Of a DNA stretch of 64,000 nucleotides, positions 26,283 through 35,040 are shown in pieces. The stretch is from Moraxella macacae 0408225 (lineage in GTDB: Bacteria > Pseudomonadota > Gammaproteobacteria > Pseudomonadales > Moraxellaceae). The position numbers and the translations under genes are program-made. Location: NCBI RefSeq assembly GCF_000320365.1, contig NZ_ANIN01000002.1, forward strand, positions 496,001 through 560,000, in the 5' to 3' direction. The notes below the pieces were generated by a model. It was not told where the DNA came from. It ran no database searches and worked only from the letters and a program-made list of their open reading frames with translations. Within the stretch, counting starts at the first letter, position 1, and every line of letters begins with the position of its first letter.

Positions 26283-27992
26283 TTACACCTGCGAAAGTGC
26301 CGACAGCACCGCTTTTAGCATCGATGACACCGTACTGCTACAAGTGCCAATACCCGATACAATTTTACCGCCAACATTTAATTGCAAATAACTGACCGCA
26401 TTGGCATTGGTATTGCTTTCGTTTTCTTTGACTAAAGCATGTTCGGTATAATTGATGACGTGAATTTGCTTGTCAAATACATCGCTTAACCCATTCACAA
26501 ATGCCGACAATGCTCCATTACCCATCGCATTAATGTCAATTATCTTGCCGTTTTGGCTAATTTGCCCTGTAAATTTTACATTGCCCTCGTCATTGTCAAT
26601 TTGATAATTGTTAATTTGATAGTTATGAAGTTTAAATATAGTATTATTTAAGTAAATATTTTCAAATATCTCAATAATATCATCAGATGTCAATTCAGTC
26701 TGACGATTTTCAGCTTCTGATTGCACCGCACGACTAAAATCAATCTGCGTCCAACGTGGCAAATTAAAGCCAAAATCACGCTGTAAAATATAAGCCACAC
26801 CGCCTTTGCCAGACTGGCTATTAATACGCACCACATCTTGATAGCCACGTCCAATATGAGCAGGATCGATTGGCAAATATGCCACTTCCCAAACATCAAG
26901 GGTTTTAGCGTTTTTAGCATTAAAATCAAGGCATTTTTTAATCGCATCTTGGTGCGAACCACTAAACGCTGTGAACACAAGTTCACCAACATACGGATGA
27001 CGCGGATGGATAGGCAATTGATTGCACTCACTCACCACTTGAGCAATTTCACTCATATTGCTAAAATCAAGGCATGGATCAACCCCTTGGCTAAATAAAT
27101 TCATCGCCATAACCATAATATCCATGTTACCTGTGCGCTCGCCATTACCAAACAACGTACCCTCAATCCGATCAGCACCGGCCATAAGTCCAAACTCACT
27201 AGCCGCTATCGCACAACCACGGTCATTATGCGTGTGTAAACTCACAAGCACATCTTTACGCATTGGCAAATGACGACAAAAATATTCCACTTGGTCAGCA
27301 TAAATATTTGGTGTAGAACTTTCAACTGTAGCTGGTAAATTAAAAATCACCTGTTGCCCCAAATCCGGTCGCCATACTTGACACACCGCATCGCAGACTT
27401 GCACCGCAAAATCAGTCTCCGTTTGACTAAAACTCTCGGGTGAATATTGAAAAACCCACTCGGTATCAGGGTATTGTTTGGCAATTTCACGCAAAAGTGT
27501 CGCACCCTCTACAGCAATTTCGGTAATTTCAGCAAAGTTTTTTTGATACACTTTATCGCGTTGAACTTTTGAGGTGGAATTATAAACGTGAACAATCGCT
27601 CGTTTTGCCCCTTGCAAACTCTCAAAAGTACGCCGAATTAAATGTTCGCGTGCCTGCACCAACACTTGCAACGTTACATCATCAGGCACATGACCACCTT
27701 CGATTAGTTGACGCGTAAAATCAAACTCAATCTGTGATGCCGATGGAAAACCAATCTCAATTTCTTTAAAACCAACATCTACAAGCGTGCGAAAAAAACG
27801 CATTTTTTGTTCAATACCCATAGGCTCAATCAATGCCTGATTGCCATCGCGCAAATCCACGCTGACCCACATTGGAGCTTTATCAATAATCTTATCTGGC
27901 CATGTACGCCCAGTTAGTTTTGGAGCAAACGCAAATGGGCGGTATTTTTTATAATCAAACGCTGGGTTTTTTGGCTGAATATTTTGGCTCAT
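26283..27992 (-). CDS. leuA: 2-isopropylmalate synthase (long, type-2 LeuA)
   Basis: First committed enzyme of leucine synthesis: condenses acetyl-CoA with 2-oxoisovalerate. The HMGL-like TIM barrel begins after the N-terminal ~50 residues: DLRDGNQAL carries the metal-binding Asp, and SLHTHNDRGC the metal-binding His pair. The C-terminal ~130 residues form the regulatory LeuA dimer domain, with an internal duplicated NYQINNYQID segment. 569 residues, matching the long actinobacterial/gamma type. Start at 27992 with AAGGAAAAA upstream. It is divergent from an Lrp-type regulator, a natural candidate controller. Confidence 0.95.
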   Translation of the reverse strand: MSQNIQPKNPAFDYKKYRPFAFAPKLTGRTWPDKIIDKAPMWVSVDLRDGNQALIEPMGIEQKMRFFRTLVDVGFKEIEIGFPSASQIEFDFTRQLIEGGHVPDDVTLQVLVQAREHLIRRTFESLQGAKRAIVHVYNSTSKVQRDKVYQKNFAEITEIAVEGATLLREIAKQYPDTEWVFQYSPESFSQTETDFAVQVCDAVCQVWRPDLGQQVIFNLPATVESSTPNIYADQVEYFCRHLPMRKDVLVSLHTHNDRGCAIAASEFGLMAGADRIEGTLFGNGERTGNMDIMVMAMNLFSQGVDPCLDFSNMSEIAQVVSECNQLPIHPRHPYVGELVFTAFSGSHQDAIKKCLDFNAKNAKTLDVWEVAYLPIDPAHIGRGYQDVVRINSQSGKGGVAYILQRDFGFNLPRWTQIDFSRAVQSEAENRQTELTSDDIIEIFENIYLNNTIFKLHNYQINNYQIDNDEGNVKFTGQISQNGKIIDINAMGNGALSAFVNGLSDVFDKQIHVINYTEHALVKENESNTNANAVSYLQLNVGGKIVSGIGTCSSTVSSMLKAVLSALSQV

Positions 27993-28100
27993 GGTTTTTC
28001 CTTTTATGAATAAATTTAAAATCACTAAAACAACTAAACATTATTATAATCATTTTTAACACAAAAAACTCACTAATTTTGGTTAAATTTTTACTAAATA

Positions 28101-28128
28101 TTGGTATTTTTCACTCATTTTTTATAAA
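28101..28128 (+). promoter_or_regulatory. Predicted sigma-70 promoter of the Lrp-type regulator gene
   Basis: TTGGTA (28101-28106), 16-bp spacer, TATAAA (28123-28128), placing the transcript start near 28135, 27 nt before the ATG. Confidence 0.35.
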
Positions 28129-28161
28129 ATAATAGTGAATTTCACTCAAATCAGAAAACCT

Positions 28162-28626
28162 ATGCCAAATTTAATTGATGATATTGACAAACAGATTTTA
28201 AAGCAGTTACAAAATAACGCGCGTATCAGTAATTTAGAGCTTGCTGAACTTGTATATTTAAGCCCAACGCCCTGCACAAGACGCGTTAAACACCTAGAAA
28301 ATACAGGCATTATCACTGGTTATCACGCCCATACCAATCCACAAAAACTTGGTTTTTCGCTATCTGTATACATAGCAATAAGCATGGATAGGCATACCGC
28401 TGAACGCTTTGCCAACTTTGAAGAAAAAATTAAAAACTTTCCAGAAGTGATAAGCTGTAGTATCGTTACAGGACGCTCCGAGGATTATTTAATTCGCGCA
28501 GTGGTACGCGATATGGCACATTATGAGGAATTTTTATTGCACCGTTTAAACCGTATTGAGGGCATTGCACAGGTGCATACCAGTTTTGAATTGCGAGAGG
28601 TATTTTCACGCACCGCACTTTGTTAA
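28162..28626 (+). CDS. Lrp/AsnC-family transcriptional regulator
   Basis: 154 residues: N-terminal winged helix-turn-helix (IDKQILKQLQNNARISNLELAELVYLSPTPCTRRVKHLE) and a C-terminal RAM ligand domain (GRSEDYLIRAVVRDM). Proteins of this kind form octamers that sense amino acids. ATG 28162 gives the usual start M.NLIDDIDK; the GTG at 28135 would coincide with the predicted transcript start. It is divergent from leuA across a 170-bp gap, so control of leucine genes is plausible but unproven. Confidence 0.9.
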   Translation: MPNLIDDIDKQILKQLQNNARISNLELAELVYLSPTPCTRRVKHLENTGIITGYHAHTNPQKLGFSLSVYIAISMDRHTAERFANFEEKIKNFPEVISCSIVTGRSEDYLIRAVVRDMAHYEEFLLHRLNRIEGIAQVHTSFELREVFSRTALC

Positions 28627-28671
28627 AAACCCATTTCACCGTTAAAATATCACTGTTAAAATCAGCCCATT

Positions 28672-28704
28672 AAAAAACGACATTGTTACAATGTCGTTTT
28701 TTTT
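28672..28704. terminator. Bidirectional intrinsic terminator
   Basis: 14-bp perfect stem AAAAAACGACATTG/CAATGTCGTTTTTT (28672-28685, 28689-28702), loop TTA, T run. It lies between the convergent lrp-type gene and the outer-membrane gene. Confidence 0.9.
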
Positions 28705-28797
28705 GCCAATTGATTCAACCAAACCAGTTTTTAATCAAAAATAGCATTCAATTAAAACTAGCAACCAATCGAATCCAAAATTGAAAGGGCAGACAGA

Positions 28798-29724
28798 TTA
28801 GAAGCGTAGCGTTGCACCAACTTTGGCAATTGGATACCAACTTTTACTGGTGTTTTTAAGTTTATCATTGGCATCTTGCTCAATCTTTCTTACGGTTTCT
28901 TCTACTGGAACAGTTACCTTAACACCATTTCTCTCTACAGTGATGTCTTTTTTATCACCAGTAATTTTCGCTTTGGCTTCATAACCACCTAAGTAAGCCG
29001 CTCCAACCTCACCAAACAAACCAAAACGCTTGGTGATGTTCGGACGGAAGCCCACGGTTAAATAAGGAGCCAGATTTTTCTTAGTTTCAAGCGAATACTC
29101 CAAACCTACATTGGCTGGAATTTTATATGTGGTCGTAACACCGTTTACAGTAACTTTGTAAGGGTATTGGTAGTTTTTATCAGGTGATAAAGATGCCTTG
29201 ACTTTATTGTTTTGTAAGACAACCCCTGTGCCAATTGTGAACGCATTTGCCAATGGACGCAAGTTCACACCCAAATAAGGGTTGTTCATTTTGCCTTCAA
29301 ATTTCATTTGGCCTTTAAAGTCGTTTAGGTTTTCCGCACCCACATCTTTTAACACTTTTTCCCAACGAATGTAGGAATCTTTGTTCGTGGTATCGATATT
29401 AATGTCAAATTTTGGATTGCCACCATTCCAACCTGCAACCAATTCAGTTGTGTCATTTACGCCCCAAGCAATATTACCGCCGTAGCCCAATGTACCAACT
29501 TCAGCACTGATAGCCGCAGGATGTGTTGCTGTGTCAAAGAATGTTCTTGTGCCATCTACCATCTGAGTGGTTGTGTTTTTAACCATGCCGTTATCTGGGT
29601 TATAGGTTGTGGTAGAAACTGCCACAGGCTCTGCAACTACTTGTTGGTCAACAACGACATCTGCAGCGAATGCTGATGTTGCAAATAATGCAACTGGTAA
29701 TACTGCTAATTTAAAAGTTCTCAT
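28798..29724 (-). CDS. Outer-membrane beta-barrel protein of unknown function
   Basis: 308 residues with a signal peptide ending FATSAFA-AD (start ATG 29724, Shine-Dalgarno AGAGGAAAAG). The mature chain alternates short hydrophobic strands with Gly/Asn turns (GTLGYGGNIAWGVNDTTELVAGWNGG, then PYLTVGFRPNITKRFGLFGEVG). It ends with GATLRF, a C-terminal Phe recognised by the BAM machinery. It resembles Moraxellaceae/Acinetobacter OmpA-like or OmpW-like barrels without a peptidoglycan-binding domain. Substrate unknown. Followed by a strong terminator. Confidence 0.8.
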   Translation of the reverse strand: MRTFKLAVLPVALFATSAFAADVVVDQQVVAEPVAVSTTTYNPDNGMVKNTTTQMVDGTRTFFDTATHPAAISAEVGTLGYGGNIAWGVNDTTELVAGWNGGNPKFDINIDTTNKDSYIRWEKVLKDVGAENLNDFKGQMKFEGKMNNPYLGVNLRPLANAFTIGTGVVLQNNKVKASLSPDKNYQYPYKVTVNGVTTTYKIPANVGLEYSLETKKNLAPYLTVGFRPNITKRFGLFGEVGAAYLGGYEAKAKITGDKKDITVERNGVKVTVPVEETVRKIEQDANDKLKNTSKSWYPIAKVGATLRF

Positions 29725-29816
29725 AAACTTTTCCTCTAGTGAGTTAAAACAATTTTTCATTGTAACATATTTTAATAATTAATTAATCACTAAATTTTAT
29801 TAAAATATGTTTTTTT

Positions 29817-29848
29817 GTAACAAGCTGTGTAATGACACGTTTTGTTAC
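29817..29848. promoter_or_regulatory. Interrupted inverted repeat in the divergent porin/ahcY gap
   Basis: GTAACAA (29817-29823) pairs with TTGTTAC (29842-29848), and GTGT with ACAC inside it. No T tract follows, so an operator or leader structure is likelier than a terminator. Confidence 0.35.
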
Positions 29849-30061
29849 GAAATCGCCCTTTGAATATTAAAGCGTATTTTTTAGCATTTGTCATTTACTT
29901 TTATTGGTTATTTATGTAGCGTTATGTAAAAAAATTTTGGATATTGTAAATGCACATACAACCAATTACATAAATATATCTATTTTAGCATAATTATGAC
30001 ATCACAATAAACCATTTTTATAACTGTTTTTTAAAGCAAAAATTTTTAAAACAAAAATTTA

Positions 30062-30090
30062 ATGACTTTTTGGCAATAATTTTTTACAAT
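30062..30090 (+). promoter_or_regulatory. Predicted sigma-70 promoter of ahcY
   Basis: ATGACT (30062-30067), 17-bp spacer, TACAAT (30085-30090). The expected transcript start at about 30096-30098 coincides with the first paired base of the proposed riboswitch. Confidence 0.5.
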
Positions 30091-30097
30091 ATATCCG

Positions 30098-30233
30098 CCA
30101 AGAGATGTTGCGGTAAATTGTTGAAAATTATTTTTAACCATTTTATTAGGCTTGGTTTAATTTTTATGAGTTATTTTTTTGCAAAATCACAAAACAAAAC
30201 TATAAAACACAAAATTATAAAACAACGACATCT
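30098..30233 (+). ncRNA. Candidate S-adenosylhomocysteine (SAH) riboswitch
   Basis: Leader element whose parts occur in the order of the known SAH riboswitch. P1 5' strand CCAAG is at 30098-30102 and the first pseudoknot strand AGATGT at 30103-30108, followed by UGC. A GGU...ACC hairpin arm follows (30112-30114 with 30137-30139), then AGG (30148-30150) directly before the P1 3' strand CUUGG (30151-30155). The invariant AACG is at 30224-30227, directly before the second pseudoknot strand ACAUCU (30228-30233). Stem bases differ from the GC-rich archetype but pair. The P1-to-AACG linker is long (68 nt) and can itself fold (GUUU...AAAC, AAUUUU...AAAAUU). The gene downstream is ahcY, the classic target. 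Similarity is from memory of the published consensus. Confidence 0.72.
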
Positions 30234-30287
30234 GCGATTTGGTTTTAACCATGAAGTTTATTTTTAAATATTTTTAAGGAAAACTGT

Positions 30288-31721
30288 ATGAACGCAGTGT
30301 CAAATACTCTTAACTCAAACCCTCTAAAATCAACTTCTTCCAATAATAATGGTTTTGACGATTACAAGGTCGCCGATATCAGTCTTGCTGATTATGGTCG
30401 CAAAGAAATTAAACTTGCCGAAACCGAAATGCCAGCGTTAATGGGGCTACGCAGTCGTTACCAAGCCAAGCAGCCGTTAAAAGGTGCAAAAATCGTTGGC
30501 TGTATCCATATGACCATTCAAACGGCGGTGTTAATTGAAACTTTGGTTGCTTTGGGAGCGGAGGTTCGTTGGACTTCGTGCAATATATTCTCAACCCAAG
30601 ATCACGCAGCGGCCGCAATTGCAGCAGTGGGCATTCCTGTGTTTGCGTGGAAAGGTGAAACCGAAGAAGAATATGCGTGGTGCTTGCGTCAACAGTTGTT
30701 TGTAGGTGGTGAAGAAAACGGTAAGCTTTGGGATGCCAATATCATTCTTGATGATGGTGGTGATTTAACCGCTTTAATTCATGACAAATACCCACAAATG
30801 TTAGACAAAATCCACGGTGTCTCCGAAGAAACAACAACAGGCGTTCACCGTTTAATTGATATGTTCAACAAAGGCGATCTAAAAATCCCTGCTATTAACG
30901 TCAATGATGCCGTTACCAAATCCAAAAATGACAACAAATACGGCTGTCGTCATTCGCTAAACGATGCCATCAAACGCGGTACGGATATGCTATTGTCAGG
31001 ACGTCGTGCGTTGGTGATTGGCTATGGTGATGTCGGTAAAGGTTCAGCCCAAAGTCTACGCCAAGAAGGCATGATTGTGCGTATCAGCGAGGTTGATCCC
31101 ATCTGTGCTATGCAAGCATGTATGGACGGCTATGAGTTGGTATCGCCGTTTATCGAGGGCAATCCTAACAGTGGCATAAACGAAGCATTACTAAAAGATA
31201 CCGATTTGATTGTTACCACCACAGGCAATTATCACGTGTGCAATGCTGATATGCTAAAAGCCTTAAAATCAACCGCTGTGGTGTGCAACATTGGACATTT
31301 TGACACCGAGATTGACACGCAATTTATGCACGATAACTGGCGTTGGGAAGAGATTAAACCACAAGTGCATCAGGTTTATCGTTCTAACGATGCAAGTGAT
31401 TATTTAATCGTCTTATCTGAGGGTCGTCTTGTCAACCTTGGCAATGCCACAGGCCACCCATCTCGCATTATGGACGGCTCATTTGCCAACCAAGTGCTTG
31501 CACAAATTCACCTGTACCAAGAAAAATTTGCTGATTTGCCAACAGACAAAAAACCCCAAAACGTCTATGTTAAAGTTTTACCAAAAAAATTAGATGAAGA
31601 AGTTGCCGCCGCTATGGTAGCAGGTTTTAATGGCGTCATTACCAAACTCACTCAAGAGCAGGCCGATTATTTAGGGGTTTCTGTTGACGGTCCATTTAAG
31701 ACAGATGAATACAAGTATTGA
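30288..31721 (+). CDS. ahcY: Adenosylhomocysteinase
   Basis: NAD-dependent S-adenosylhomocysteine hydrolase, splitting SAH into adenosine and homocysteine and relieving product inhibition of methyltransferases. The signature elements are present: [16 protein letters not shown], the NAD-binding [25 protein letters not shown] and the C-terminal [10 protein letters not shown]...[11 protein letters not shown], with the terminal Lys-Tyr typical of SahH. 477 residues. AAGGA at 30276-30280 is the ribosome binding site. It sits behind a candidate SAH riboswitch and upstream of msrAB and metF on the same strand. Confidence 0.97.
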   Translation: MNAVSNTLNSNPLKSTSSNNNGFDDYKVADISLADYGRKEIKLAETEMPALMGLRSRYQAKQPLKGAKIVGCIHMTIQTAVLIETLVALGAEVRWTSCNIFSTQDHAAAAIAAVGIPVFAWKGETEEEYAWCLRQQLFVGGEENGKLWDANIILDDGGDLTALIHDKYPQMLDKIHGVSEETTTGVHRLIDMFNKGDLKIPAINVNDAVTKSKNDNKYGCRHSLNDAIKRGTDMLLSGRRALVIGYGDVGKGSAQSLRQEGMIVRISEVDPICAMQACMDGYELVSPFIEGNPNSGINEALLKDTDLIVTTTGNYHVCNADMLKALKSTAVVCNIGHFDTEIDTQFMHDNWRWEEIKPQVHQVYRSNDASDYLIVLSEGRLVNLGNATGHPSRIMDGSFANQVLAQIHLYQEKFADLPTDKKPQNVYVKVLPKKLDEEVAAAMVAGFNGVITKLTQEQADYLGVSVDGPFKTDEYKY

Positions 31722-32029
31722 TTGCTAAGTGATTAAATTTTTAGATAAATTTATCAATCAAGCACAAACAAAAATAAATATTGGGTGAAAAAAAATATTG
31801 GGTGAAATTTCGCCCAATATTTGATTTACAATCGCTTAATATGGCATAACAAAAAAACACATGTTCACTCTTGACAGAAATTTATTAATGCGTGATTATG
31901 GAGTGGTTAAATTTTAACCAAAACCAGGCAAATTGATATACCAAAATTTATCAGTTTTATTCACATTAATAAATAAGCTTAAAACCTCATTATACAATTG
32001 GCATTAAGCAATTAGCGGATTATCCAATC
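31722..32029. other. 308-bp intergenic region after ahcY
   Basis: Contains the ahcY hairpin at 31793-31822 and a duplicated AATATTGGGTGAAA word; the rest is AT-rich leader of msrAB with no gene seen. Confidence 0.5.
31793..31822 (+). terminator. Probable terminator after ahcY
   Basis: 10-bp perfect stem AAATATTGGG/CCCAATATTT (31793-31802, 31813-31822). The T tract after it is weak (TTTGATTT). Confidence 0.55.
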
Positions 32030-33736
32030 ATGAAACCAAAAATCCCAAACAACGCCCTAAAAAATTTATCGCTCATTAGTATTTCTGCCCTTGCTACCAT
32101 CGGTATATCTAGCCTTGTCATCGCTTGTGAAAGCCATGCCAAAAACGAAAGTCATGCCAAAACCACTCAACAGGAAAAAGCCATGTTACCAACCAACACA
32201 CTAAAAACCTTACACAATCTGCCTCAATTGACAACCACGCTTGGTGCAACAGGCAAAGACATCATTGATCCAAACAAGCCCACACTGGTAAAATTTTGGG
32301 CAAGTTGGTGCCCTTTATGCTTATCCACACTGGGCGAAACTCACGAATGGGCAAGCGATCCTGCTTTTGACGGCTTTAATGTCATCACCGTTACCAGTCC
32401 CACACAATTAAACGAAAAACCCACCAATGAGTTTAAAGATTGGTATAGCGTGGTACAAAAAGACTATCCAAAATTGCCCGTACTGATTGATCCTGAGGGC
32501 AAACTCATTCGCACGTTTGGTGTTCAAGTATATCCAAGTTGGGCGGTGCTTGATAAAAACGGCGACTTGGTTTACCTCAATAAAGGCAATCTCACCAAAG
32601 AGCAAGCCCATTATTTGGCAAGCCACCCAAATGAGCTTAATCAACTAAAAGCCTTAAACACAAAAACCAACTCTTCAAGCAAGGCGGATAGCAAAAACGC
32701 AGATAGCAAAAACCAAGCAACGCAAAAAGACGGCGTGTACTATAACGCCCAAGGCAAACCGATTAACACGCAGACCATTTATTTGGCGGGAGGCTGTTTT
32801 TGGGGCGTAGAAGCTTATTTTGAACGCGTAGACGGCGTGGTAGATGCCATTTCCGGTTACGCCAATGGTAAAACAGACAAGCCCACTTATGAACAGGTGA
32901 TTGCAGGATCAGGACATGCCGAGACGGTAAAAGTGATCTTTGATGCCGATAAAGTAGACTTGGACACGATTTTGCAATATTATTTTCGCATTATCGATCC
33001 AACAAGCCTAAACAAACAAGGCAATGACAAAGGCGTGCAATACCGTACGGGCGTCTATTATACCAACCCAAGCGACAAACAAATTATTGCCAATGCCTTG
33101 AATACTTTGCAAAAACAATACAAAACGCCGTTGCAAGTTGAAAACCTGCCCTTGGTTAAATTTAGCGAAGCTGAAAACTATCATCAGGACTACTTAACAA
33201 AAAATCCAAACGGCTACTGTCATGTTGACATCAGTCTTGCCAATGATAAAATTGTCAAACTTGCACCTGCCAATAGCATTGATGAAGCATTAAACCCTAA
33301 GCGCTATGCCAATTATGACAAAAATTTATCCCACTTAAACGATAAACAGCGCCACATCACCCAAAATGCTGGCACAGAACGAGCGTTTAGTCATGAATAT
33401 GATCATTTGTTTGACAAAGGACTTTATGTAGACATTGTTAGCCGTGAACCGTTGTTTTTATCCAGTGATAAGTATGCTTCTGGTTGCGGTTGGCCAAGTT
33501 TTGTCAAACCCATAAGCGAGGCAGTCATCACCAAGCATGACGACAACAGCTACAATATGCATCGCACCGAAGTGCGTTCGCGTACAGCAAATTCGCATTT
33601 GGGGCATGTGTTTGATGATGGTCCAAAAGATCGTGGTGGTAAGCGGTATTGCATCAATGGTGATGCGTTAGACTTTATACCACTCAACAAAATGGAAAGT
33701 GCAGGCTATAAAGCACTCATACCGCTTATAAAATAA
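32030..33736 (+). CDS. msrAB: Trifunctional thioredoxin-MsrA-MsrB methionine sulfoxide reductase (PilB-like)
   Basis: Periplasmic repair enzyme that reduces both methionine sulfoxide epimers using its own thioredoxin-like domain, as in Neisseria PilB. Domains: N-terminal signal with a possible lipobox (VIAC) and a duplicated ESHAK word; a TlpA-like thioredoxin domain with WCPLC (Cys94, Cys97); a Lys/Ser linker; MsrA with GCFWG (Cys256); MsrB with GCGWPSF (Cys486) and catalytic RYCIN (Cys541). 568 residues. It lies between ahcY and metF on the same strand. Lipid anchoring is inference. Confidence 0.95.
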   Translation: MKPKIPNNALKNLSLISISALATIGISSLVIACESHAKNESHAKTTQQEKAMLPTNTLKTLHNLPQLTTTLGATGKDIIDPNKPTLVKFWASWCPLCLSTLGETHEWASDPAFDGFNVITVTSPTQLNEKPTNEFKDWYSVVQKDYPKLPVLIDPEGKLIRTFGVQVYPSWAVLDKNGDLVYLNKGNLTKEQAHYLASHPNELNQLKALNTKTNSSSKADSKNADSKNQATQKDGVYYNAQGKPINTQTIYLAGGCFWGVEAYFERVDGVVDAISGYANGKTDKPTYEQVIAGSGHAETVKVIFDADKVDLDTILQYYFRIIDPTSLNKQGNDKGVQYRTGVYYTNPSDKQIIANALNTLQKQYKTPLQVENLPLVKFSEAENYHQDYLTKNPNGYCHVDISLANDKIVKLAPANSIDEALNPKRYANYDKNLSHLNDKQRHITQNAGTERAFSHEYDHLFDKGLYVDIVSREPLFLSSDKYASGCGWPSFVKPISEAVITKHDDNSYNMHRTEVRSRTANSHLGHVFDDGPKDRGGKRYCINGDALDFIPLNKMESAGYKALIPLIK

Positions 33737-33770
33737 CGCGGTAAATAGCCAAACAATCCAGTAACATAAA

Positions 33771-33881
33771 GCTATGTAGCTATTTAACCATGCAACTTAA
33801 CCATGCAACTAAATATAACCATACAACTAAAAAATGGTTATAAAAATGGTTATAAAAACAGTTACACAATAGCTACATAGC
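33771..33881. repeat. 111-bp element bounded by a perfect 14-bp inverted repeat
   Basis: GCTATGTAGCTATT (33771-33784) and its exact complement (33868-33881) enclose tandem TAACCAT/GCAACT units on the left and two ATGGTTATA units on the right (33834-33842, 33846-33854), which also pair with TATAACCAT (33814-33822). The RNA or DNA could form one long hairpin between msrAB and metF. Confidence 0.85.
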
Positions 33882-33927
33882 ATTTTAACTTAATTTAAAG
33901 CAAATAAATTTAAAGCAATAAACCGTC

Positions 33928-34884
33928 ATGACTCAATATCTAACCCTTATCAACCGCCTAAATGACATTGAAAACTTAGTTGGTGCTCTAAAAACAGATT
34001 TGCATGAGCAAGCAACCAAACAAAAGACATCAAAAACCTTTAAAAAAGTGCCATTTTCCTTTGAGTTTTTCCCTGTCAAAACCGATGAAGGGCAAGAAAA
34101 ACTCATGACAACTTTTGATGAATTAAATGCTCTTAACCCTAAATATTTCTCGGTAACTTACGGTGCTGGTGGCACAACGCGTGAACGCACATTGGGAATT
34201 GTTAAGGCATTAATTGAAAGAAGCAACACACCGATTGCCCCACATATGTCGTGCATTGGTGATAACAAAAAGCAGATTGGTGAATTGTTAGATTTTTACA
34301 AATCGCTTGGCATAACGCGCCTGGTGGCGTTGCGTGGTGATTTACCGAGCGGTCAAGTCGGCTATGGTGAATTGCCCTATGCCCTTGATTTGGTTAAGTT
34401 TATTCGTCATCACAGTGCTGAACATTTTCAAATAAAAGTTGCCGCTTACCCAGAAATGCACCCACAAGCCAAAAGTTTTGCCCATGACATTGAGCAACTG
34501 ATTGCCAAATATCACGCAGGGGCTTCTGAGGCCATCACCCAATTTTTTTATAATGCCGATAGCTATCTGTATTTGCGTGATGAGCTTGCCAAAAAAGGCA
34601 TTCATCAGGAAAACTTTCCCATCACCGCAGGCATTATGCCAATTACCAAAGCAAGCAGTTTAATTCGTTTTGCTGACAGTTGTGGGGCAGATGTGCCACG
34701 TTTTATGCGTAAAAAATTTGCCGATTTTGGTGATGACAGCCGTGCGGTGCAGGCCTTTGGTTTTGATGTGGTGATAAGTCTGTGCGAGCGTCTAATCGCA
34801 GAAGGTGTGCCAGCTTTACATTTTTATAGCATGAATCACGTTAAACCGAATAAATCTCTGGTAACAGAATTGGGGTTAATTTGA
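33928..34884 (+). CDS. metF: Methylenetetrahydrofolate reductase
   Basis: FAD-dependent enzyme making 5-methyl-THF for methionine synthase. The TIM-barrel motifs are clear: PFSFEFFPVKTDEGQEKL, SVTYGAGGTTRERT, LVALRGDLPSG, AAYPEMHPQA and a C-terminal FYSMNHVKPN. 318 residues, with a ~25-residue N-terminal extension over E. coli MetF (296). Together with ahcY upstream it regenerates methionine from SAH-derived homocysteine. It is followed by a terminator. Confidence 0.95.
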   Translation: MTQYLTLINRLNDIENLVGALKTDLHEQATKQKTSKTFKKVPFSFEFFPVKTDEGQEKLMTTFDELNALNPKYFSVTYGAGGTTRERTLGIVKALIERSNTPIAPHMSCIGDNKKQIGELLDFYKSLGITRLVALRGDLPSGQVGYGELPYALDLVKFIRHHSAEHFQIKVAAYPEMHPQAKSFAHDIEQLIAKYHAGASEAITQFFYNADSYLYLRDELAKKGIHQENFPITAGIMPITKASSLIRFADSCGADVPRFMRKKFADFGDDSRAVQAFGFDVVISLCERLIAEGVPALHFYSMNHVKPNKSLVTELGLI

Positions 34885-34911
34885 CTTTTTAAGATCGATT
34901 AAATTGACAAG

Positions 34912-34941
34912 TTGATAAAGGCAATATTGATAAAGGCAATA
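34912..34941. repeat. 15-bp tandem duplication forming a terminator arm
   Basis: Two exact copies of TTGATAAAGGCAATA (34912-34926, 34927-34941); the second supplies the left arm of the metF terminator. Confidence 0.9.
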
Positions 34942-34963
34942 ACGATGGATTGTTGCCTTTTTA
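34932..34963 (+). terminator. Intrinsic terminator of metF
   Basis: AAAGGCAA/TTGCCTTT stem (34932-34939 with 34953-34960), 13-nt loop, then TT-A-TT. Confidence 0.7.
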
Positions 34964-35040
34964 TTAAACACTTTTATTAAAACTGTTACCAAACAATGTT
35001 GGTTAAATATTGGTTAAACATTACATTTAACTAAAAAAAT

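Noticed and set aside
28900-30000. Possible second gene upstream of the outer-membrane protein
   Set aside because: Only stop-rich AT sequence, promoter-like elements and a dyad were found; no frame with a ribosome binding site.
30070-30267. 65-codon open frame upstream of ahcY
   Set aside because: It overlaps the riboswitch candidate, has a non-ATG start at the promoter and no ribosome binding site, and its composition follows the AT-rich leader.
33771-33881. Insertion sequence or transposon end
   Set aside because: No transposase, no target-site duplication and no second copy in the window; kept only as a hairpin element.
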